From NCBI RefSeq assembly GCF_022568835.1, contig NZ_JAKZHV010000003.1, positions 434,001 through 498,000 of the forward strand: DNA of 64,000 nt, read 5' to 3'. This document shows positions 57,025 through 64,000 of this stretch, piece by piece. How positions within the stretch are numbered: the first letter of the stretch is position 1; the number at the start of each line of letters is the position of its first letter. The notes under the pieces are model-generated. The model did no database searches, was not told where the DNA came from, and saw only the letters and a program-made list of their open reading frames with translations. Both the position numbers and the translations under genes were made by a program. Source of the stretch: Arsenicicoccus piscis (lineage in GTDB: Bacteria; Actinomycetota; Actinomycetes; Actinomycetales; Dermatophilaceae).

Positions 57025-57708
57025 TTGCCACACATCGAGTTCCGCGGTGTCAGCCATGCCTACGGCGAGCGCCGCGTGCTGGAGGGCATCGACCTCGAGC
57101 TGACCCAGCAACGCATCGGGGTGGTGGGCGCCAACGGCTCGGGCAAGTCGACGCTGGCGAGGATGGTCAACGGCCTGGTCGTCCCCACCGACGGCACCGT
57201 CCTGGTCGACGGTCTCGACACGGGCAAGCAGGGAGCGGCGATCCGCCGCCGGGTCGGCTTCGTGTTCCCGGACCCGGAGGCTCAGATCGTCATGCCGACC
57301 GTGGCAGAGGACGTCGAGTTTTCTTTGCGGCGAACCGATCTCACGCAACCGCAGAAGTCGGAGCGGGTCAGGGAGGTCCTTGAGAGGTTCAGCCTGGGAG
57401 ACCACCACGACCACCCGGCCCACCAGCTCTCGTCGGGCCAGAAGCAGCTCCTCGCGCTGGCCTCGATCCTTGTCACGGAGCCGGCGATCCTGGTGTGCGA
57501 CGAGCCGACGACGCTGCTCGACCTGCGCCACTCCCGCAAGGTCACCCAGCTCCTCGAGTCCCTCGACCAGCAGGTCCTGCTCGTCACCCACCACCTCGAC
57601 CTCCTCGCCGGCTGGGAGCGGGTGGTTGTCATCGATGAGGGCCGCGTCGTCGCGGATGGCGCTGCGGCAGAGGCGATCTCGTTCTACCGGCGACTGATGG
57701 GGGCCTGA
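57025..57708 (+). CDS. bioM: Biotin ECF transporter ATPase BioM
   Basis: The 227-residue ABC ATPase of the energy-coupling module. Walker A is VGANGSGKSTLA (near 35-45), Q-loop PDPEAQIVMPT, signature LSSGQKQLLALASIL, Walker B ILVCDEPTTLLDL, and H-loop VTHHLD. The Q-helix style EAQI is typical of ECF ATPases. TTG 57025 is the start because it immediately precedes the first strand, but it has only a weak upstream GCGAG. It lies 30 bases after bioY, and bioN begins one base after its stop. Confidence 0.93.
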   Translation: MPHIEFRGVSHAYGERRVLEGIDLELTQQRIGVVGANGSGKSTLARMVNGLVVPTDGTVLVDGLDTGKQGAAIRRRVGFVFPDPEAQIVMPTVAEDVEFSLRRTDLTQPQKSERVREVLERFSLGDHHDHPAHQLSSGQKQLLALASILVTEPAILVCDEPTTLLDLRHSRKVTQLLESLDQQVLLVTHHLDLLAGWERVVVIDEGRVVADGAAAEAISFYRRLMGA

Positions 57709-57709
57709 C

Positions 57710-58309
57710 GTGCTGACCGGCACCTACGTCCCGGGGCGATCGCTCGTGCATCGCGCCACCCCAGGTCTCAAGCTGGTCCTGCTCGCGGTCTTCCTCGTCC
57801 CCATCTCGATCTGGCAGACGCCTCTCCTGGCCGGTGTGTCGGCAGCCGTCGTCCTGGTCGGCTTCGCCGTGGCGCGAATCCCGTTGCGCTACCTGCTCGC
57901 TGAGCTGAAGCCGTTGCGCTGGTTCCTCGCGGTCCTGGTGCCCTACCAGTGGTGGGCGCTCGGTCTCGAGGCGGCGCTGCAGCTGCTGGTCGGGTTGGTC
58001 ATCTCCGTCGCCGCCGCCAGCCTGGTCACCCTCTCGACCCGCGTCTCGGACCTGCTGGACACGGTGCAACGAGGGCTGCAGCCGCTGCGCCGCCTCGGCG
58101 TCGATCCCGACAAGGTCGCGCTGACCGTCTCGTTGGCGTTGCGGGCCATCCCGGTCGTGCGGGACCTGCTGCACCAGACCCTCGAGGCCCGGCGGGCGCG
58201 AGGCCTCGAGCGCAGCCCGCGCGCGCTCGCCACGCCGCTCGTGATCCGCACCGTCCGCCACGCCGAGCGCGTCGGTGAGGCGCTCGCCGCGCGGGGCTAC
58301 GACGACTGA
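57710..58309 (+). CDS. bioN: Biotin ECF transporter transmembrane T component BioN
   Basis: A 199-residue membrane protein with four or five helices, the CbiQ/EcfT-type coupling subunit that links BioM to BioY. LEARRARGLERSP in the cytosolic loop (near 160) holds the ARG coupling motif that docks on the ATPase. LVHRATPGLKLVLL at the N-terminus matches short BioN proteins. The GTG at 57710 is one base after bioM, so translation is coupled. Confidence 0.93.
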   Translation: MLTGTYVPGRSLVHRATPGLKLVLLAVFLVPISIWQTPLLAGVSAAVVLVGFAVARIPLRYLLAELKPLRWFLAVLVPYQWWALGLEAALQLLVGLVISVAAASLVTLSTRVSDLLDTVQRGLQPLRRLGVDPDKVALTVSLALRAIPVVRDLLHQTLEARRARGLERSPRALATPLVIRTVRHAERVGEALAARGYDD

Positions 58310-58350
58310 GCCACCCGTTCTACCCACGTCCCACCCTTGACCTGCGCGCC

Positions 58351-58392
58351 CGCCGCCCTGACCGCCGCCCTGACCGCCGTCCTGACCGCCAC
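58351..58392. repeat. 12 bp tandem repeat upstream of pfp
   Basis: CGCCGCCCTGAC at 58351 and 58363, CGCCGTCCTGAC at 58375 and a partial copy after it. It lies in the 269 bp gap between bioN and pfp, about 55 bp before the proposed pfp promoter. No function is evident. Confidence 0.75.
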
Positions 58393-58447
58393 CCGGGGTG
58401 CAGCCACGTCGACCGGGGCAGCGATGGCCCCTGCCAGTGCGTCTCGA

Positions 58448-58453
58448 TAGGCT
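58448..58453 (+). promoter_or_regulatory. Probable pfp -10 element
   Basis: TAGGCT would begin a transcript near 58460 with a leader of about 120 nt before the pfp ATG. The leader contains imperfect repeats of CCACGGCCACC. Translation would use GGAAGG at about 58566. Confidence 0.35.
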
Positions 58454-58578
58454 GAGGCCAAGGTCCGTCGCCCGAGGTCACGCCACGGCCACCACGCATG
58501 GCACCACGGCCACCCGGCCATGGCAACGGACCGTCCGCACCCACGAGACCGTCGCCTGCGACGGTGGAAGGACCCGTG

Positions 58579-59778
58579 ATGACCATTCGTCGCGTCGCCA
58601 TGCTCACCGCTGGCGGCTACGCCCCCTGCCTGTCCGCTGCGGTGGGCGACCTCATCGAGCGCTACACCGAGGTCCTCCCCGACGTCGAGCTGATCGGCTA
58701 CCGCCACGGCTACCACGGCGTCCTGACCGGCAGCTACACCGTGTTCGACGAGGAGACCCGCAAGAACGCCGGCATCCTGCGCAACTTCGGGGGCAGCCCC
58801 ATCGGCAACTCCCGCGTCAAGCTCACCAACGCCAAGAACCTCGTCGAGCGCGGCCTCGTCAAGGAGGGTGAGAACCCCCTCGAGGTCGCCGCGAACCGCC
58901 TCAAGGAGGACGGCGTCGACGTCCTGCACACCATCGGCGGGGACGACACCAACACCACCGCGGCCGACCTCGCCGCCTACCTGCACGAGCAGGGTTACGA
59001 GCTGATCGTCGTCGGCCTCCCGAAGACGATCGACAACGACATCGTCCCGATCCGCCAGTCCCTCGGCGCCCAGACCGCAGCCGAGCAGGCGTCGATCTTC
59101 GGCCAGAACATCATCGCCGAGCACGGCTCGAACCCGCGGATGCTCATCGTCCACGAGGTCATGGGCCGCAACTGTGGCTGGCTCACCGCCGCCGCGGCGC
59201 GTGACTACATGGCCTGGCACGCCGAGCAGACCTTCCTGCCGTCCGCGGGCCTCACGCCCGAGCGCTGGGCCATCCACGGGGTCTACGTGCCCGAGCTGCA
59301 CATCGACCTGGACCGTGAGGCCGCCCGCCTCAAGAAGGTCATGGACGAGATCGGCTGCGTCAACATCTTCCTGTCCGAGGGCGCCGGCGTCGACGACATC
59401 GTCAAGGAGCTGGAGGCCTCCGGCCAGGAGGTCGCGCGCGACCCGTTCGGCCACGTGAAGCTCGACACGATCAACCCCGGTGCCTACTTCGCCAAGGAGT
59501 TCGGCGCCAAGATCGACGCCGAGAAGACCATGGTCCAGAAGTCCGGCTACTTCTCCCGCTCCGCCAAGGCCAACGACACCGACCTCGCGCTCATCAAGTC
59601 CATGTGCGACGTCGCCGTCGAGGCGGCGCAGGCCGGCACCCCCGGCGTCGTCGGTCACGACGAGGAGCGCGGTGACGAGCTTCGGGTCATCGAGTTCCCG
59701 CGCATCGCGGGCCACAAGGCCTTCGACGCCTCCCAACCGTGGTTCCAGGACCTGCTCAAGCAGATCGGGCAGATCTGA
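58579..59778 (+). CDS. pfp: Pyrophosphate-dependent 6-phosphofructokinase
   Basis: Glycolytic/gluconeogenic enzyme of 399 residues that phosphorylates fructose-6-phosphate with pyrophosphate, reversibly. TIGGDDTNTTAADL has Asp in place of the Gly of ATP-dependent enzymes (GGDGS), the mark of PPi use. PKTIDNDIV carries the catalytic Asp, EVMGRNCGWL the fructose-phosphate site, and YFSRSAKAN is near the end. ATG 58579 follows GGAAGG by seven bases. A strong hairpin closes the gene. Confidence 0.93.
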   Translation: MTIRRVAMLTAGGYAPCLSAAVGDLIERYTEVLPDVELIGYRHGYHGVLTGSYTVFDEETRKNAGILRNFGGSPIGNSRVKLTNAKNLVERGLVKEGENPLEVAANRLKEDGVDVLHTIGGDDTNTTAADLAAYLHEQGYELIVVGLPKTIDNDIVPIRQSLGAQTAAEQASIFGQNIIAEHGSNPRMLIVHEVMGRNCGWLTAAAARDYMAWHAEQTFLPSAGLTPERWAIHGVYVPELHIDLDREAARLKKVMDEIGCVNIFLSEGAGVDDIVKELEASGQEVARDPFGHVKLDTINPGAYFAKEFGAKIDAEKTMVQKSGYFSRSAKANDTDLALIKSMCDVAVEAAQAGTPGVVGHDEERGDELRVIEFPRIAGHKAFDASQPWFQDLLKQIGQI

Positions 59779-59798
59779 CCGTAGACCTCCCGCACCGT

Positions 59799-59838
59799 CC
59801 GCGGCCCGGCTCACCTCGCAGGTGACGCCGGGCCGCGG
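59799..59838 (+). terminator. Strong hairpin terminator after pfp
   Basis: CCGCGGCCCGGC (59799-59810) pairs perfectly with GCCGGGCCGCGG (59827-59838). The loop itself can form TCACCT-cgc-AGGTGA. No T tract follows. Confidence 0.75.
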
Positions 59839-59862
59839 CGCGTCCGGGACGCGGAGGAAACT

Positions 59863-59910
59863 AGTCAGGCTCTCTAGGTAGACAGTCTGACTATGTAGGC
59901 GTACTGTCTA
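59863..59910. promoter_or_regulatory. padR promoter with nested inverted repeats
   Basis: A good promoter, TAGACA (59879-59884), 17 bp, TACTGT (59902-59907), ends seven bases before the padR ATG. Perfect arms TAGACAGT (59879-59886) and ACTGTCTA (59903-59910) cover both boxes. A second pair, AGTCAG (59863-59868) with CTGACT (59887-59892), overlaps them. This suits autorepression by PadR. Confidence 0.65.
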
Positions 59911-59914
59911 GCGC

Positions 59915-60259
59915 ATGACAGCAACCACCTGGCCCAGCGAGTGGCTTCGCGGAGTCCTCGAGCTGGCCGTCCTGCGGGTCCTGGCGGACGGGCCGACCTA
60001 CGGCTACGCCATCGGCGTCCGACTCGACGAGAGCGGCTTCGGCGCCCTCAAAGGCGGCACGCTCTACCCGCTCCTCAGCCGGCTCGAGCAGGCCGGCTCG
60101 GTGGCCGTCGAGTGGCGCCAGGGCGACGGCGGCCCCGCCCGCAAGTACTTCGCGCTGACCGACTCCGGCCGCGCCACCTTCGAGCGCACGGCGGCCGACT
60201 GGGCCCAGTTCGCTTCTCTCGTCACCACGTTCACCTCGTCCGCGGCCAGCGCCGCCTGA
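59915..60259 (+). CDS. PadR family transcriptional regulator
   Basis: A 114-residue winged-helix repressor. ELAVLRVLADGPTYGYAIGVRL, GTLYPLLSRLEQAGSV and RKYFALTDSGRATFE are the PadR HTH, recognition helix and wing. It lacks the long C-terminal dimer helix extension of the larger subgroup. The transcript is probably leaderless and self-repressed. The downstream gene (15 bases on) encodes a membrane protein of a type often paired with PadR, so the two likely form one regulatory unit. Confidence 0.92.
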   Translation: MTATTWPSEWLRGVLELAVLRVLADGPTYGYAIGVRLDESGFGALKGGTLYPLLSRLEQAGSVAVEWRQGDGGPARKYFALTDSGRATFERTAADWAQFASLVTTFTSSAASAA

Positions 60260-60274
60260 TCTCTGGAGCATGCG

Positions 60275-60982
60275 ATGAACCTCAAGGACAACCAGTTCGG
60301 CGCCATCTTGCCCAAGCGGTGGGTCGACGACTTCACCATCGCCCTGCGCGCTCGCGAGGTGCCGGGAGCGGCCATCGGCGACGCCATCAAGTCGGTCGAG
60401 GACTACTGCGCGCAGTCCGGCGAGACTCCGAAGGAGGCGTTCGGCGCCCCGGGTGACTACGCGGCGGCGCTGGAGCTGCCGACCGACCCGACCGTCGACT
60501 CGCTCAAGCACACGGTGATCGCCGCCGCTCCTGCCGCGATCGGGCTCCTCGGGCTGGCGGTCCCGCCGTCCATCGACAGCATGCAGGCGGGACGCCCCTT
60601 GACGATCACGGTCGGCGTGGCCGTGAGCGCCGCGCTCATCGCCGTGTTCGCGGTGGTGCTCTGGCGCTGGTTGGAGCCGCTGCTCACCCGTCGGTGGCTC
60701 GGCATGGTCGTGATCACGGTGGCCTTCATGGCGACCGCCTTTGCCGCGATCCTGTTGCAGCAGAGGCTGTTCGACATCCCCGCGATGGTCGGGCTCGTCG
60801 GCGGGACGATCGCTCTGGTCGTCTCGGTCGTCACGTCGTTCCTCACCTGGCGGGAGGACCCGATCGTCGATCCCTCGGTCCCCGCTGGTCCGCGCCGACG
60901 GGTCTCCGGTGCCGGCGTGGCGGCCATCGTCGTCTTCCCGGTGGTCGTGGCCATCATGGCTCTGGTCGCCTGGCTCACCTGA
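60275..60982 (+). CDS. Membrane protein paired with PadR (HAAS/DUF1700-like)
   Basis: A 235-residue protein. The first 75 residues are soluble and helical (LPKRWVDDFTIALRAREVPG, IGDAIKSVEDYC), resembling the HAAS-type domain found next to PadR regulators. Five or six helices follow (about 78-100, 108-130, 140-160, 168-190, 210-233). HAAS proteins are thought to relay signals to PadR, but no ligand or mechanism is known here. It ends three bases before the convergent GH2 gene. Confidence 0.7.
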   Translation: MNLKDNQFGAILPKRWVDDFTIALRAREVPGAAIGDAIKSVEDYCAQSGETPKEAFGAPGDYAAALELPTDPTVDSLKHTVIAAAPAAIGLLGLAVPPSIDSMQAGRPLTITVGVAVSAALIAVFAVVLWRWLEPLLTRRWLGMVVITVAFMATAFAAILLQQRLFDIPAMVGLVGGTIALVVSVVTSFLTWREDPIVDPSVPAGPRRRVSGAGVAAIVVFPVVVAIMALVAWLT

Positions 60983-60985
60983 GCC

Positions 60986-62836
60986 TCAGTCGGACTCGTA
61001 GGCCGCCGGTCGCGCCTGGACGGCCCGCACCCGGTCCACGTCGAGCTTGCGGGTGCGGTCGAACCGATAGATGCCGTTCTGCTCCTGGAAGACGTCGGTC
61101 AGCTGGGTGTAGCAGTAGCCGAACATGAGCGGGTTCTCCAGCAGCACCCGGGTCAGCCCCTCGAACCGCTGGTGGAACTCCTCCTCCGACCGCACGCGCT
61201 GGCCGTATCCCCAGGAGGCGGAGCGGTCCTCGCCGTCGGCGTCGCCCGTGGGCGGGTTCGGGTCCCACCAGATGCCGCCGTACTCGGAGACGAAGTAGGG
61301 CTGGCCGGCGTAGGGCACCGACCACTGCCGGCCCGGCAGGTCGACGAGCGGGTCGCCCTCGGCCAGCCCGGCCATCAGCACCCGGAACCGCAGCGGGTCC
61401 TGCGAATAGCTGTGTGCGTCATAGACATCGGTCTCGGGCACCCGGTGCGACCAGCCGGACGCGTCGATGACCGGACGGGTGGGGTCGGCGATCTTGGTGG
61501 CCTGGAAGAGCGCTCGCGTCACCTCGTCGAGGGTGGTGAGCTCCGACGTCAGCTCCTGCGCCGTCTCGTTGAGCGGGCACCAGCCGATGATCGACGGGTG
61601 GTTGTAGTCCCGCGCCAGCACCTCGGTCCACTGGGTGACGAACGAGGCCGTCGGCCGTTGCAGCGCCGGCGGCTCGTCCTGGTCGTAGACCGATCCCTCC
61701 GGCGCGACCGTCGCACCCCAGTCGCCGAACTCGCCCCACACCAGATAGCCCAGCCGGTCGGCGTGGAAGAGGAAGCGCTCCTCGAAGACCTTCTCGTGCA
61801 ACCGTGCTCCGTTGAAGCCCGCGTCGAGCGCCAGCCGGATGTCCTCGACCAGTGCGGCATCCGAGGGCGCCGTCATCAAGGTGTCGGGGTAGTAGCCCTG
61901 ATCGAGCACCAGCCGCTGGAACACCTTCCGACCGTTGATCCGGATCTCCTTGCCGCTCAACGAGATCGAGCGGAGCCCGGCGTAGGAGGTGACCTCGTCG
62001 AGCAGGGTGCCGGAGGGGTCCTCGAGGCGGACCGTCAGCCCATAGAGGTGCGGCGACCCCGGCTCCCACAGCCGCAGCTCGTCGGCGGGGACCTGCAGGT
62101 GCACCGCGGGCGCGAGGTCCAGATCGGCGGCGATGGTGGCCGTGGCGACCACCGTGTCGTCCGCCCCGCCTCCGTCACCGTGTCCGGCGTCTCGGGTCAG
62201 CTCGGCGACCAACCTTGTGCCAGAAGGATTCTCGGAGAGCACCGCCTCGACCGTGAACGACGACGACGCCACCGACGGGGTGATGCGCAGCCGCCGCACG
62301 TGCACGGTGGGCACCGACTCCAGCCACACCGACTGCCAGATCCCGGTGGTGCGTGGATAGAAGCACCCGGACGGTGCGTAGGCCCGCGACTGCTTGCCCC
62401 GCGCCTGCACCGCGGTGCGCGAGTCCTCCGCCCGCACGACGACGAGCACGTCGGCGCCGGGGATCACCTGGTCGGTCAGGTCGACGGTGAACGGCGTGAA
62501 TCCGCCTCGGTGGCGCCCCATCTCGACGCCGTTGGCCCACACGGTGGCGTCGTGATCGACGGCCCCCAGGTGCAGCAGCACGCGCGTCCCGGCCCAGTCG
62601 GCGGGGATGTTGACGACCCGTCGATACCAGACGGTCTCCATGAAGTCGCGGTTCCCGACGCCGCTCGCCTCGGACTCGGGGCAGAACGGCACGAGGATGC
62701 TGGACGACAGGGGAGCGGTGGTCAGCCCCCGCTCGAACCCTGAACCGCCCGAGTCGATCTCGAAGTCCCACCGGCCGTTGAGGCTCCGCCAGGTGGGGCG
62801 GGTCAGCTGGGGTCGTGGGTGCTCCGGCCGCGGCAC
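60986..62836 (-). CDS. Glycoside hydrolase family 2 protein
   Basis: A 616-residue beta-glycosidase of the GH2 type. A jelly-roll sugar-binding domain (RPTWRSLNGRWDFEIDS, WYRRVVNIPADW, HLGAVDHDATVWANG) is followed by an immunoglobulin-like domain and a TIM barrel from about residue 290. The acid/base Glu is in GWCPLNETAQE and the nucleophile in YFVSEYGG. No signal peptide is apparent. The frame stays open upstream to GTG 63115, but the extra 93 residues are Gly/Ala/Arg-rich and unlike GH2, so GTG 62836 is preferred. Substrate (beta-galactoside, mannoside or glucuronide) is unknown. Confidence 0.85.
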   Translation of the reverse strand: MPRPEHPRPQLTRPTWRSLNGRWDFEIDSGGSGFERGLTTAPLSSSILVPFCPESEASGVGNRDFMETVWYRRVVNIPADWAGTRVLLHLGAVDHDATVWANGVEMGRHRGGFTPFTVDLTDQVIPGADVLVVVRAEDSRTAVQARGKQSRAYAPSGCFYPRTTGIWQSVWLESVPTVHVRRLRITPSVASSSFTVEAVLSENPSGTRLVAELTRDAGHGDGGGADDTVVATATIAADLDLAPAVHLQVPADELRLWEPGSPHLYGLTVRLEDPSGTLLDEVTSYAGLRSISLSGKEIRINGRKVFQRLVLDQGYYPDTLMTAPSDAALVEDIRLALDAGFNGARLHEKVFEERFLFHADRLGYLVWGEFGDWGATVAPEGSVYDQDEPPALQRPTASFVTQWTEVLARDYNHPSIIGWCPLNETAQELTSELTTLDEVTRALFQATKIADPTRPVIDASGWSHRVPETDVYDAHSYSQDPLRFRVLMAGLAEGDPLVDLPGRQWSVPYAGQPYFVSEYGGIWWDPNPPTGDADGEDRSASWGYGQRVRSEEEFHQRFEGLTRVLLENPLMFGYCYTQLTDVFQEQNGIYRFDRTRKLDVDRVRAVQARPAAYESD

Positions 62837-63116
62837 CGCGCCGTCCGCCTCACCGAGGCCGACCCCAGCACCAGCACCAGCACCAGGCGCGGCTCCGACG
62901 ACCCGCCCGTCACCGGACGCACCCTCCGTCCACGCCCGTGCGGCGGGCCGGACGGGGGCGAGAGTGCCACGACGCCGCCAGAGCCACTGCTGGCCACGCC
63001 AGGCGGCTCGGACAGCCGTCCGAGCCGCTACGGCACCGACGGAACCCACAGCGCCCACAGCACCTCTCGCGCGGGCGCCGGCACCGCTGCCCACGCCGCT
63101 CGCCCTCGACGCCACG
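62837..63116. other. Gap or low-complexity leader between korB and the GH2 gene
   Basis: On the minus strand this reads without stop as a Gly/Ala/Val/Arg-rich leader beginning at GTG 63115, one base after the korB stop. It contains a CCAGCA repeat (about 62868-62886). I see no promoter; it may be non-coding or a genuine extension of the glycosidase. Confidence 0.4.
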
Positions 63117-64000
63117 TCAGCCGATGGTCCAGCTGTCCTTGCCGCGCAGCAGCGCGCCCAGGGCGTCGTCGTCAGCGGGACCGCCGGCGAGGTCCTCGGC
63201 CTCGGCGATCTGGGCGCGCACGCCGTCGTCGTAGGTGGGCCGCGAGACGGACCGGAAGATGCCCATGGGCACGACGTCCTGGTCTACGGCGTCCAGGCGC
63301 GACAGCGCGAACGCCTGCGACGGGTCCTCGGTGTCGACGTGGTGCACCACGATCGACTCGGGGTCGGCCTCGGCCTCGGGCACGACTGCGACAGAACCGA
63401 GTTCGGTGCGCACGACGACCCGGTCCGACCCGACGCGGACGGGCTGGCCGTCCTCGAGGTGGGCCATCCGGGTGGCCGCCTCACCGCGGTCCTTGAGCAG
63501 CTGGAACGCGCCGTCGTTGAAGATCGGGCAGTTCTGGTAGATCTCCACCATGGCCGTGCCGCGGTGCTCGGCCGCCGCGCGCAGCACCTCCATGAGGTGC
63601 TTGCGGTTGGAGTCCATCGTGCGCGCGACGAAGGTCGCCTCAGCACCCAGCGCCAGGGAGATCGGGTTGAACGGCGCGTCCACCGACCCGGCCGGGCTGG
63701 ACTTGGTGACCTTGCCGACCTCGGAGGTGGGGGAGTACTGCCCCTTGGTCAGCCCGTAGATCCGGTTGTTGAACAACAGGATGGTCATGTTGACGTTGCG
63801 GCGCATCGCGTGGATCAGGTGGTTGCCGCCGATCGACAGCGCGTCCCCGTCACCGGTGACGACCCACACCGACAGGTCCGGGCGAGCCGTGACGAGGCCG
63901 GTCGCGATCGCCGGCGCCCGTCCGTGGATCGAGTGCATGCCGTAGGTGTCGAGGTAGTACGGGAAGCGCGACGAGCAGCCGATGCCGGAGATGAACGCGA
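63117..64000 (-). CDS. korB: 2-oxoacid:ferredoxin oxidoreductase subunit beta (KorB), partial
   Basis: ThDP-binding subunit of 2-oxoglutarate (or other 2-oxoacid) ferredoxin oxidoreductase, which decarboxylates the acid to acyl-CoA and reduces ferredoxin. The window holds the last 294 residues. SGIGCSSRFPYYLDTYGMH carries a conserved iron-sulfur Cys, HGRAPAIATGL the substrate region, and GDGDALSIGGNHLIHAMRRN...LFNN the ThDP-Mg motif. The N-terminus and probably korA lie beyond the right edge. Its C-terminal 90 residues are the usual variable tail. Confidence 0.93.
   Translation of the reverse strand, partial: AFISGIGCSSRFPYYLDTYGMHSIHGRAPAIATGLVTARPDLSVWVVTGDGDALSIGGNHLIHAMRRNVNMTILLFNNRIYGLTKGQYSPTSEVGKVTKSSPAGSVDAPFNPISLALGAEATFVARTMDSNRKHLMEVLRAAAEHRGTAMVEIYQNCPIFNDGAFQLLKDRGEAATRMAHLEDGQPVRVGSDRVVVRTELGSVAVVPEAEADPESIVVHHVDTEDPSQAFALSRLDAVDQDVVPMGIFRSVSRPTYDDGVRAQIAEAEDLAGGPADDDALGALLRGKDSWTIG

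Noticed and set aside
58481..58530. Riboswitch in the pfp leader
   Set aside because: The leader has imperfect CCACGGCCACC repeats but no known conserved aptamer motif.

Overview
The window is about 70% GC and carries menaquinone biosynthesis, a complete nuoA–nuoN complex I operon, an actinobacterial-type fused RfbC–RfbD rhamnose enzyme, a BioQ/BioYMN biotin-uptake locus and many leaderless-looking promoters. This fits a Gram-positive actinomycete, probably Micrococcales and perhaps near Intrasporangiaceae. The placement is inferred from gene content and protein style, not from a marker search.

Layout. Positions 1–5 kb hold dTDP-rhamnose synthesis (rfbA divergent from rfbB–rfbCD) with a methyltransferase, a family 2 glycosyltransferase and a GtrA flippase-like protein, a surface-polysaccharide block. 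A TerC metal exporter (5–6 kb) sits behind a probable yybP-ykoY manganese riboswitch. An iron-box-controlled bfd–bfr–VOC operon follows (6.25–7.4 kb). Next is a decayed AbiEii-like fragment. Positions 7.9–20 kb are a menaquinone region: menB, menC, menD, menF, menG and a geranylgeranyl-reductase-like flavoprotein (menJ type). It is interrupted by a secreted malectin–FN3–GH5 protein, a Nudix hydrolase, and an alanine-racemase-fold/FemX pair. The nuo operon (20.1–36.3 kb) runs into a polyprenyl diphosphate synthase that probably makes the quinone tail, so quinone synthesis and the quinone-reducing complex lie together.

From 37 to 50 kb come a PLP deaminase/aldolase plus a lactone oxidase, a GT-C-like membrane protein, a tandem 6TM–GGDEF protein, HtpX, a Dcu-type C4-dicarboxylate carrier, aminopeptidase N, a broken DoxX and YajQ. 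Beyond a tRNA-Tyr (50.2 kb) lie an XRE–nucleotidyltransferase fusion without a HEPN partner, a broken cholesterol-oxidase-like gene and a NiaP-like transporter. A TetR regulator with a clear palindrome, YigZ and bioQ–bioYMN with its operator come next. The right end has pyrophosphate-dependent phosphofructokinase, a PadR/HAAS-type pair, a GH2 glycosidase and the 3' part of korB.

Three genes (nuoF, doxX and the cholesterol-oxidase-like gene) are interrupted by small indels. In nuoF the restored frame ends exactly in an ATGA overlap with nuoG, which points to a sequence error or a very recent mutation. I saw no CRISPR array, prophage, IS element or replication origin. The points I rate most worth following are the repeated -10/6–7 nt/start-codon arrangement, the BioQ operator lying on the bioQ stop codon, the duplicated 6TM–GGDEF protein, the bacterioferritin with a His-to-Asp change at the ferroxidase site, and the solitary XRE–MNT fusion.
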